A stretch of DNA of 64,000 nt from positions 979,324 through 1,043,323 of the forward strand of contig NZ_JAHCDI010000004.1 in NCBI RefSeq assembly GCF_019697375.1, given 5' to 3'. Shown here one piece after another: positions 50,275 to 57,646 of this stretch. The notes under the pieces were generated by a model. That model saw only the letters and a list, made by a program, of their open reading frames with translations, had not been told where the DNA came from and did no database searches. The position numbers and the translations under genes are program-made. Numbering within the stretch: position 1 is the stretch's first letter; each line of letters opens with the position of its first letter. The DNA comes from Micromonospora tarapacensis. GTDB lineage: Bacteria; Actinomycetota; Actinomycetes; Mycobacteriales; Micromonosporaceae.

Positions 50275-50305
50275 GGAGGGCCCCGAGCTTCGCTCGGGGC
50301 CCTCC
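50275..50305. terminator. hairpin terminator between convergent genes
   Basis: GGAGGGCCCCGAG (50275-50287), loop CTTCG, and the exact complement (50293-50305). It lies between the type II thioesterase stop (50253) and the stop of the convergent monooxygenase (50334), so it can serve both. Confidence 0.88.
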
Positions 50306-50333
50306 GTGGTTTCGATTGATCCGCGGCGCGTGG

Positions 50334-51851
50334 TCAAGCCGGCCGCGCCCGACCGAACCAGGTGGTGAGGGCGGCCCGCAGCGCCGAGGTGTCCAGCGGC
50401 TCGTCGGCGGACGCCACCCAGGCGACGTGGCCGTCCGGGCGGATGAGCAGCGCGGCCGGAGCGGGCATCTCGTCGAGGTCCGGGACGATCCAGTGGTCGT
50501 CCACGCTCGTCGCCTCGACCAGGTCGACGCGATCGGCCCAGCCGCCGGCCGCCGCGGCCACCTCGGCGCTGCCGTGCAGATCGATGAGCACCGGTCGGGC
50601 GGCGTGCAGCAACTCGTGCACGCGAGTGCCGCCGCCGGCTGTCTTGAGGTCGACGTCCGGGACCCGGCGACCCGCCAACGGGTGATCGCCGCCGACCGGA
50701 TAGCGAATGGTCAGCGCGGTCAGCATGCCGCACAGCTGCCGGTTGACGTCGTCGAACTGCAAGAGATCGCCGAAGACGTCGCGGAGCGCGTCCGTGTGTG
50801 GGCCGGGGCGGGCCAGCGCCGACTGCGCCCGGGTGTTGTGCAGCACGCGCTCGCCGACCGGGTGGCGCTCGCGGTGGTAGGTGTCCAGCAGGCTCTCCGG
50901 AACCTGGCCGTTGACCACCGCGGCGAGCTTCCAGCCGAGATTGACCGCGTCCTGCACGCCCAGGTTCAGTCCCTGCCCGCCGGCCGGGAAGTGGATGTGC
51001 GCGGCGTCGCCCGCCAGCAGCACCCGACCGGCCCGGTACCGGGCGGCCTGTCGGGCGGCGTCGCTGAACCTTGAGACCCACCGCGGGCTGCGCATTCCGA
51101 AGTCGGTGCCGGCGAGCCTGAGCAGCGACTCGCGGAGTTGCTCGAACGTCACCGGCTCGTCACGGTCGGCGACCCGGTCGTACTCGGAGGCGATGACCCG
51201 GTACCAGCCCGGCTCGAAGGCGATCACCGAGTAGTCGCCGGTGGGGCAGCGCCGCACCCAGATGTAGTCCTCGGTCAGATCCGGGAGCTCGACGTCGCCG
51301 ATCAGCGCGGTCATCGTCGCCGGGGTGCCCAGGAAGTCGATGCCCGACAGTTTGCGCACGATGCTGCGTCCGCCGTCGCAGCCCACCAGATAACGGGCGA
51401 GAAGCGTCCGCGTCGACCCCGGCGCGGTGCCCAGCTCGACGGTCACCCCGGAACTGTCCTGGCTGATTCCGCTCACCTCGGACGACCGCTGAATGCGCAC
51501 ACCGAGCTCGACGGCCCATTCCTCGAGCAGCCGTTCGATGTCGGTTTGCAGGATCATCAGCGGATAGGGGTGCCGCGACTCCGCTTCGTCGAACTCCAGA
51601 TAAAGACCGGAGAAGTGGCCTACGGGTTGCGGATCGCCGATTTCCGTGAAGCGATCCAGGATCCCGCGCTGGTCCAGTACCTCCAGGGTGCGCGAGTGCA
51701 TTCCGCCGGCCCGCGACTCGCCCGTTCGCTGCGCGAGTCGCTCCACCACCAGCACATCGACACCCGCCAGGCGGAGTTCGCAGGCCAGCATCAGACCGGT
51801 GGGCCCGGCACCGGCGATCACCACGTCCGCATCCACGTCGCTGTGTTCCAC
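50334..51851 (-). CDS. FAD-dependent aromatic hydroxylase-type monooxygenase
   Basis: 505 residues from a GTG at 51851 (GAGGGG upstream on the reverse strand). It is a PHBH-type flavoenzyme: VVIAGAGPTGLMLACELRLA, then VLVVERLAQRTGESRAGGMH; the DG motif LVGCDGGRSIVRKLSG; the GD motif VLLAGDAAHIHFPAGGQGLN; and a C-terminal thioredoxin-like domain ending WVASADEPLDTSALRAALTT. The shape matches tailoring hydroxylases such as PgaE and drug-inactivating enzymes such as rifampin monooxygenase. It is the only minus-strand gene inside the cluster, so it may be controlled separately (palindrome at 51972). Its role could be late oxidation of the product or protection; the sequence does not choose. Confidence 0.9.
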   Translation of the reverse strand: MEHSDVDADVVIAGAGPTGLMLACELRLAGVDVLVVERLAQRTGESRAGGMHSRTLEVLDQRGILDRFTEIGDPQPVGHFSGLYLEFDEAESRHPYPLMILQTDIERLLEEWAVELGVRIQRSSEVSGISQDSSGVTVELGTAPGSTRTLLARYLVGCDGGRSIVRKLSGIDFLGTPATMTALIGDVELPDLTEDYIWVRRCPTGDYSVIAFEPGWYRVIASEYDRVADRDEPVTFEQLRESLLRLAGTDFGMRSPRWVSRFSDAARQAARYRAGRVLLAGDAAHIHFPAGGQGLNLGVQDAVNLGWKLAAVVNGQVPESLLDTYHRERHPVGERVLHNTRAQSALARPGPHTDALRDVFGDLLQFDDVNRQLCGMLTALTIRYPVGGDHPLAGRRVPDVDLKTAGGGTRVHELLHAARPVLIDLHGSAEVAAAAGGWADRVDLVEATSVDDHWIVPDLDEMPAPAALLIRPDGHVAWVASADEPLDTSALRAALTTWFGRARPA

Positions 51852-52237
51852 GTCGTTCCCCTCACGTCCCTGCGCAGTGTGTTGTTGAACCACTGTCACG
51901 GTCACGCGCCGCCGGTCGCGAGGCAACCGGCGGTGGACGCCGACGCGGTCCGGCGTCGGTCCACCTTGTACTGTCCCGCCAGCGGGACACCGTACGGGGC
52001 GTGGGTCGCCTCGACCGCACCCCGGCCGACCCCTGTAATCGCCTTTACCGGTGTTCCCGCCCGAGAAATCGCGCGACACTCGAACCGGCCACCGAGAAAT
52101 TGCCTCGCCGAGCGGGACGACTCCCTGATCGGCACTTTCCTCAAGCCACATGGCGGTGTCGGCGGTGGCGGCCCCGAATCGGGCCGAAAAGGTTGTGGAC
52201 CGGCAATTCCGATCGGCGGACTAGAGGGAGCTCAAGA
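51852..52237. other. divergent intergenic region with several inverted repeats
   Basis: 386 bases between the minus-strand monooxygenase and the plus-strand PCP gene. Besides the palindrome at 51972 it holds CCGCCGGT/ACCGGCGG (about 51910-51936) and a larger stem built on CCGACGC/GCGTCGG with GGTGGA/TCCACC outside it (about 51931-51965). These may be regulator sites or leader hairpins. No gene is seen. Confidence 0.45.
51972..51989. promoter_or_regulatory. operator-like palindrome in divergent promoter region
   Basis: TGTCCCGC, CA, GCGGGACA: an 18-bp near-perfect palindrome 120 bases upstream of the monooxygenase start and 250 bases before the PCP gene. It lies within GTAC...GTAC flanks and is a likely repressor or activator site for one or both transcripts. 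No cognate regulator is adjacent. Confidence 0.5.
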
Positions 52238-52528
52238 ATGGAATCGTCACCACGGACGGACCACCGGAATGGTGGCGGCAGTGCAGCCGTGGAACGACCC
52301 GTCCCGCAGGCGCAGGCCATCGCGGACCTGTGGTCGGAGTATCTCGGTGCCGAGGCCAAGGAGAACGACGACTTCTTCGCACTCGGCGGCACCTCGCTGG
52401 CCGGCATCAAAATCATCGACCGGCTGGCCGACGACTACGGCGTACGGCTGTCCGTGCGGGCCTTCTACCTGGCGCAGACACCGGCCCGGGTCGCCGAGCT
52501 GATCGAACAGGGCAGGGCCGGGACGTGA
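52238..52528 (+). CDS. stand-alone carrier protein (PCP) linked to P450
   Basis: 96 residues from ATG at 52238 with GAGGGAG upstream. After a low-complexity N-terminus (about 20 residues) comes one carrier domain with Ser53 in NDDFFALGGTSLAGIK. Its stop overlaps the P450 start (GTGA), so the two are made together. In known pathways such PCP-P450 pairs hydroxylate the beta carbon of a carrier-bound amino acid. No second stand-alone A domain is visible, so the A protein at 27040 or one outside the window must load it. Confidence 0.9.
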   Translation: MESSPRTDHRNGGGSAAVERPVPQAQAIADLWSEYLGAEAKENDDFFALGGTSLAGIKIIDRLADDYGVRLSVRAFYLAQTPARVAELIEQGRAGT

Positions 52529-53775
52529 GGCTGACGCCGGGGCCCGACCGTGACATCGACCTGGACACCGTCGATCTGTTCGACCTGGACCTCTACTCGC
52601 ACGGTGACCCGCATCCCGTCTGGGACGTGATGCGGGCCAAGGCCCCACTGCATCACCAGGTCCTGCCCGACGGCCGGGAGTTCTGGTCGGTGACCCGCTA
52701 CGAGGACGTCTGCCGGGTGCTCGGCGACCACCGCGAGTTCACCTCCGAACGCGGCACGGTCCCCACCCACCTGGGGACGGACGACCCGGCCGCGGGCCGG
52801 CTGCTCACCTCCACCGACCCGCCGCGCCACACCCGGGTACGCCGCGCCATCGGTGCCAAACTCACCGCACGGGCGGTGGCGCCCTGGGCGGACCGCATCC
52901 GCAGCACCATCGTGGACTTTCTCGAACCGGCGCTCGACGGCGAGGTCTTCGATCTGGCCGACCGCGCGCTGCTGCTGCCGGCGCTGGTCACCGGCCCCCT
53001 GCTCGGCATCCCCGAGCGGGACTGGCAGGAGCTGGTGGAGCTGACCGCGATGGTGACGGCTCCCGCCGACCCGCATTTCCAGCACGGCAGTGAGGCCGCG
53101 ACCCTGGCGATCGCCCACCACGAGCTCATCACCTACGTCACCGAGTGGGTGCGGCGGCGGCGGGCCGGCGGGGGCGACGACGGGAGTCTGCTCGACCACC
53201 TGATGAACCTCAGCGTGGAGGACGCACCGCTGACCAACGAGGAGATCGCCCTCGACGGCTACAGCATCCTGCTGGGCGCCAACGTGACCACACCGCACAC
53301 CGTGTCGGGCACGGTCGAGGCGCTCATCGAGCGGCCCGAGCAGTTCGCCCGCGCGCAGGCCGACCCGTCGCTGATCCCGAACCTGGTCGAGGAGGGACTG
53401 CGCTGGACGTCCGCGGCGTGCAACTTCATGCGGTACGCGGTGGACGACGTCCAGATCGGCGGAGGCACCATCCCGGCGCGTGGTGCGGTCGTCGCCTGGA
53501 TCGGTTCGGCCAACCGGGACGAGTTGCAGTTCCCCGATCCGCATCTGTTCGACATCAACCGCGTCGGCGCGAAGCGCCAGGTCGCGTTCGGCTTCGGCCC
53601 GCACTTCTGCATCGGCGCGCCGCTGGCCCGGATGACGCTCCGCATCTTCTTCGAGGAACTGCTCCAGCGGTTCAGCTCGATCGAGCTCGCCGGCGAGCCG
53701 CAGCACCTGCGGTCGTACTTCATCGCCGGGATGACCCACCTGCCCATCGTTGCCCAGAAACGGCCGACATCATGA
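52525..53775 (+). CDS. cytochrome P450 (carrier-bound amino acid hydroxylase type)
   Basis: 416 residues from the GTG that overlaps the PCP stop. Heme ligand Cys362 lies in FGFGPHFCIGAPLARM, the ExxR helix is LVEEGLRWTS, and the B-C loop text is LLTSTDPPRHTRVRRAIGAK. The I helix reads LLGANVTTPHTVSG, so the usual acid of AGxxT is missing (Val in its place), a feature I associate with P450s that act on PCP-bound substrates such as NovI and P450sky. It is soluble and needs ferredoxin partners from elsewhere. Coupling to a PCP in front and a thioesterase behind supports formation of a beta-hydroxy amino acid unit for the peptide. Confidence 0.93.
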   Translation: MRLTPGPDRDIDLDTVDLFDLDLYSHGDPHPVWDVMRAKAPLHHQVLPDGREFWSVTRYEDVCRVLGDHREFTSERGTVPTHLGTDDPAAGRLLTSTDPPRHTRVRRAIGAKLTARAVAPWADRIRSTIVDFLEPALDGEVFDLADRALLLPALVTGPLLGIPERDWQELVELTAMVTAPADPHFQHGSEAATLAIAHHELITYVTEWVRRRRAGGGDDGSLLDHLMNLSVEDAPLTNEEIALDGYSILLGANVTTPHTVSGTVEALIERPEQFARAQADPSLIPNLVEEGLRWTSAACNFMRYAVDDVQIGGGTIPARGAVVAWIGSANRDELQFPDPHLFDINRVGAKRQVAFGFGPHFCIGAPLARMTLRIFFEELLQRFSSIELAGEPQHLRSYFIAGMTHLPIVAQKRPTS

Positions 53776-54509
53776 CCTCCGGCACCGTCGCCACCGCCTC
53801 GCCCTGGTTCATCCGGCAACCGGCCACCCACCACCCGACCCGGATCTTCTGCCTGCCCTTCTCCGGCGCCGGGGCCTCCGCGTTCAACGGCTGGCCCGCC
53901 GCGCTGGGCGACGCCGAGATCTGCCCGGTGCAGTTTCCCGGCCGGGAGAACCGGCTGGCCCATCCGCACTACGGCAGCTACGAGAACCTCGCCGACGGCC
54001 TGGTCGAAGCGCTGACGCCGATGCTGGACCGCCCGTTCGCGCTCTTCGGACACTGCGCCGGCGCACTGCCCGCCTTCGAGACCGTGGTCCGGCTCGCCGC
54101 ACGTGGCCTGCCCGGCCCGGAGTGCCTCTTCGTGTCAGGCCAGCCGGCCCCGCACGACGCGTCGCGCGACCGGATGCTCGCGATGAGCGAGCCGGAACTG
54201 CGCCGGGAGGTGGAGGCGTTCCTGCGTGGGCGGGGGATCGACCCGCGGCCGGACATGATCGACATGGGTCTGTCGGTGCTGGTCGAGGACCATGCCGCCG
54301 CCGCGCGGTACCGGCGGCTGGAGCCGGTCAGGCTTCCGTGTCCCATCGTCGTCGTGCACTGGCGGGACGACCCCGAGGTGAGCCTCGACGAACTCGCCGG
54401 ATGGCGCCACTACTCCGACGCGGTGCGGTTCCGGGTCGTCGCCGGCGGCCACTACGACTTCATGGACGCCCCGGGCGAACTTCGAGATCTGTTGACCAGC
54501 TGGCGGTGA
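53772..54509 (+). CDS. stand-alone thioesterase with Cys nucleophile
   Basis: 245 residues of type II TE fold: IFCLPFSGAGASAFNGWPAA, QFPGRENRLAHPHY, a nucleophile elbow FGHCAGALP, Asp in VVHWRDDPEVS, and His in VVAGGHYDFMDA. The elbow has Cys95 where nearly all type II TEs have Ser (codon TGC at 54054). It overlaps the P450 stop by 4 bases (ATGA), so PCP, P450 and TE form one coupled set. It may release or transfer the hydroxylated aminoacyl group from the PCP rather than just edit. The stop is about 50 bases before the PKS loading gene. Confidence 0.9.
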   Translation: MTSGTVATASPWFIRQPATHHPTRIFCLPFSGAGASAFNGWPAALGDAEICPVQFPGRENRLAHPHYGSYENLADGLVEALTPMLDRPFALFGHCAGALPAFETVVRLAARGLPGPECLFVSGQPAPHDASRDRMLAMSEPELRREVEAFLRGRGIDPRPDMIDMGLSVLVEDHAAAARYRRLEPVRLPCPIVVVHWRDDPEVSLDELAGWRHYSDAVRFRVVAGGHYDFMDAPGELRDLLTSWR

Positions 54510-54562
54510 CGGCGGCACGGCGGGACGAGAGTCGTCCGCCGCCCGGAGCGGAAGGAAATCGC

Positions 54563-57500
54563 ATGGTTAGCGCAGGAGCGGACATTGCGGTGATCGGGAT
54601 GTCGTGCCGCTTTCCCGGCGTGCCCGGCTTGACGGAGTTCTGGCGCCTGCTCGTCGACGGCGAGTCGACCGTCGCAGAGTTCCCGGAACACCGGCTGGCC
54701 GATTCGAAGGCTCCGGCCCACCCGGACGCCGCCACCCTGATGACCGGGTCGTTCCTCGACGCCATCGACGGATTCGACGCGGCGTTCTTCGGAACCGGCG
54801 CCGCGGAGGCGGCGGCCATGGATCCCACCCAGCGGCTGGGGCTGGAACTGGCCTGGGAGGCCGTCGAGGACGCCCGCGTCCCGGCGACCGCACTCGCCGG
54901 TCGCGAGATCGACGTCGTGGTCAGCACCGCGCCCTCCGGGTACGACCTGCTGCGCAAGCTGTCCGGCAGTGATCGGGACGACCACTACGCCGCGCTCGGA
55001 TCAAGCGGTGCGCTGATCGCGAACCGGATCTCCAGCCTGTTCGACGTCCGGGGGATGAGCCTCTGCGCGGACTCCGGCCAGTCCTCCTCCCTGGTCGCGC
55101 TGGCGCTGGCGTGCGACCGGATCCGCAGCGGCGCGGTCGAGATGGCCATCGCCGGCGGCGTGCACCTGATCACCGACCCCGAGGCGGGCATCAGCCTGGC
55201 CAACCTGGGCGCGTTGTCGCCCGACGGCCGTTGCTTCACCTTCGACGACCGGGCCAACGGTTTCGTCCGCGGCGAGGGCGGCGCGATCGTCGTGCTCAAG
55301 CGGCTGGACCTCGCCGTCGCCGACGGCGATCACATCTACGCGGTGGTCCGTGGCTGGGGAGTCGCCAGCGGTGGAGCCTCCAGCCGGATGCCGGATCCCA
55401 GCCCCAGCGGGCAGGCCGCGGCGACACTGACCGCACTCGAGCGTGCCGCCGTCGCCTTCGGCGACGTCGACTACGTCGAGGCGCACGGCACCGGTACCCG
55501 GCTCGGCGACCCGGCGGAGCTCGCCGGGCTGCGCGAGGTCTTCCAGCGGACCGGCCGCACCCGACCCCTGGCGATCGGGTCGGTGAAGACCAACGTGGGC
55601 CACCTGGAACCGGCCGCGGGAATCGTCGGCTTCGTCAAGGCGGCGCTCTGCGTGGACCGGAGCCGGCTGGTCCCGAGCCTGAACTTCCGGTCGCCGAACA
55701 CCGCCGTCGCCGACCTCGGGCGGGACTTCGAGGTCGTCCGCGTCGCTCAGCCCTGGCCGGGGCCGCCCGGCCGGCCGCGCCGGGCCGGGGTGTCGGCGTT
55801 CGGCATGGGTGGCACCACCGCGCACGTGATCCTCGAACAGGCACCCGAGCCACCGTCCGCCCCCGCCGCCGCGGAGACCGCCGGGACGCTGCCGTGGGTG
55901 CTCTCGGCACGGTCGGCGGAGGGACTACGGGCGCAGGCGGCCCGGCTGCGGGCGTTCGTCGCCGCGGACCCGTCGCTGTCGGCGGCCGACGTGGCGCACT
56001 CGCTGGTCTCGACGCGGACCGTGTTCGAGCACCGGGCGGTGGTGCTCGGCGACGGGCGCGAGGCGGCCCTGGCCGGTCTCGACCTGGTGGCGAGCGGGCG
56101 GAGCGCCCCCCGGGCGATCCGTGGGGTGGTCGACGGGCCGGTCGGCCCGACCGTCTTCGTCTTTCCCGGCCAGGGATCCCAGTGGCAGGGCATGGGACGG
56201 CAGCTCTACGCGGAGTCCGAGGTCTTCGCCCGCGCGATCGACGACTGCGCCCGGGCCTTCCAGCCCTGGCTCGACTGGTCCCTGGTGGACGTGGTGACCG
56301 GCGCCGAGTCCGCTGCGGCGCTGGACCGGATCGACGTCGTCCAGCCAGCGCTGTTCGCGATGATGGTGTCGCTGGCGCGGGTGTGGCGCTCGCTCGGGGT
56401 GGTGCCCGACGCGGTGGTGGGGCACTCGCAGGGCGAGATCGCCGCGGCGTACGTCTGCGGGGCGATCTCGCTCGACGACGCCGCCCGGATCGTCAGCGTG
56501 CGCAGCCGGGCCATGGCCGAGCTGACCGGATGCGGTGGGATGACCGCGGTGGCCGCGCCGCTGGACTGGGTCCGGGATCGGCTCGCGCGGTGGTCCGGGC
56601 GGCTGTCGGTCGCCGCGGTCAACGGGCCGTCGTCGGTGGTGATCTCCGGCGAAGGGCCGGCCCTGGACGAGTTCGCCGAGCTGGCCGTCGCCGAGGACGT
56701 CCGGGCACGCCGGGTCAAGGTCGACCTGGCCGGCCACTCCCACTACCTCGAACCCCTCCGTGACCGGCTGCTCGATGCCATCGCGGGCGTCACGTCCCGC
56801 GAGTCGGCGGTCAGGTTCTACTCCACCGTCACCGGCGGGCTGTTCGACACCCGGGGGCTGGACGGCGCCCACTGGTACGCCAACCTCCGCTCGATGGTCC
56901 GCTTCGGCGAGGTCGTCGAGCACCTGATGGGTGCGCCCGGCACCGTGTTCGTGGAGGTCAGTCCGCACCCGGTGCTCCAACTGGCGATGGCCGAGACCGC
57001 TGACGCGCTGGCCACCTCCCCGGTGCTGGTGAGTACGTTGAATCGGGACGACGGCGGCCTGTTCAAGGTGTTCGGCTCGCTGGCCGAGCTGCACGTGCGG
57101 GGCCTGCCCGTCGACTGGACCGCGGCCTGCGGCGGCCCGCGAGCGCGCCGGATCACCCTGCCGACCTACCCGTTCCAGCGGCAGCGGTACTGGTTGACCG
57201 CCGAGGACGCCGCCACCACGCCCGATCGTCCGGCAGCGGGCGACGGACTGGGCCTCGACACCGAGTCAGCCGCCCTCAGCCTGGTGTGCGCCGAGGCGGC
57301 GGCGATGCTGAGCACGAAGAACCCGGGCCTGACGCAGGCCGTCCTCACGGCGCGGTCGGCACAGAGCTTCCGGGACCTCGGCTTCGACTCCGCCATGGTG
57401 ATCGGACTCCGGAACCGGCTCGCCGCGATCACCGGGCTGCGGCTCTCCGCCACCGTCGCCTTCACCTACCCCACGCCGCAAGCGCTCGCCGAACACATCT

Positions 57501-57607
57501 TCTCCCTGGTCGAACCGCCGAAGCCGGACACGCCGGCCGAGGAGGCGGGCTTCGACGACCGCGCCGACGACGAGCTGTACGCGCTCATCGACCGCGGATA
57601 CCTGTAG
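54563..57607 (+). CDS. type I PKS loading module: KSQ-AT-ACP
   Basis: 1014 residues from ATG at 54563 with GGAAGGAAA upstream. The KS domain (about 8-430) has [13 protein letters not shown] and VKTNVGHLEP, but its active-site Cys is replaced by Gln173 in DSGQSSSLVALA: this is a KSQ that decarboxylates the loaded malonyl-type group to make the starter. The AT (about 535-840) has [24 protein letters not shown] and, at the specificity site, LAGH instead of YASH or HAFH. The xAGH form points towards a larger extender such as ethylmalonyl, but this is only a hint. The ACP has LGFDSAMVIGL. The C-terminus (DDELYALIDRGYL) is a docking tail. It starts the acyl chain that should be joined to the peptide. 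Confidence 0.95.
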   Translation: MVSAGADIAVIGMSCRFPGVPGLTEFWRLLVDGESTVAEFPEHRLADSKAPAHPDAATLMTGSFLDAIDGFDAAFFGTGAAEAAAMDPTQRLGLELAWEAVEDARVPATALAGREIDVVVSTAPSGYDLLRKLSGSDRDDHYAALGSSGALIANRISSLFDVRGMSLCADSGQSSSLVALALACDRIRSGAVEMAIAGGVHLITDPEAGISLANLGALSPDGRCFTFDDRANGFVRGEGGAIVVLKRLDLAVADGDHIYAVVRGWGVASGGASSRMPDPSPSGQAAATLTALERAAVAFGDVDYVEAHGTGTRLGDPAELAGLREVFQRTGRTRPLAIGSVKTNVGHLEPAAGIVGFVKAALCVDRSRLVPSLNFRSPNTAVADLGRDFEVVRVAQPWPGPPGRPRRAGVSAFGMGGTTAHVILEQAPEPPSAPAAAETAGTLPWVLSARSAEGLRAQAARLRAFVAADPSLSAADVAHSLVSTRTVFEHRAVVLGDGREAALAGLDLVASGRSAPRAIRGVVDGPVGPTVFVFPGQGSQWQGMGRQLYAESEVFARAIDDCARAFQPWLDWSLVDVVTGAESAAALDRIDVVQPALFAMMVSLARVWRSLGVVPDAVVGHSQGEIAAAYVCGAISLDDAARIVSVRSRAMAELTGCGGMTAVAAPLDWVRDRLARWSGRLSVAAVNGPSSVVISGEGPALDEFAELAVAEDVRARRVKVDLAGHSHYLEPLRDRLLDAIAGVTSRESAVRFYSTVTGGLFDTRGLDGAHWYANLRSMVRFGEVVEHLMGAPGTVFVEVSPHPVLQLAMAETADALATSPVLVSTLNRDDGGLFKVFGSLAELHVRGLPVDWTAACGGPRARRITLPTYPFQRQRYWLTAEDAATTPDRPAAGDGLGLDTESAALSLVCAEAAAMLSTKNPGLTQAVLTARSAQSFRDLGFDSAMVIGLRNRLAAITGLRLSATVAFTYPTPQALAEHIFSLVEPPKPDTPAEEAGFDDRADDELYALIDRGYL

Positions 57608-57646
57608 TCACTTCCGTTCTTGTCCGTCAACGTGAGGGAGGGCCCG

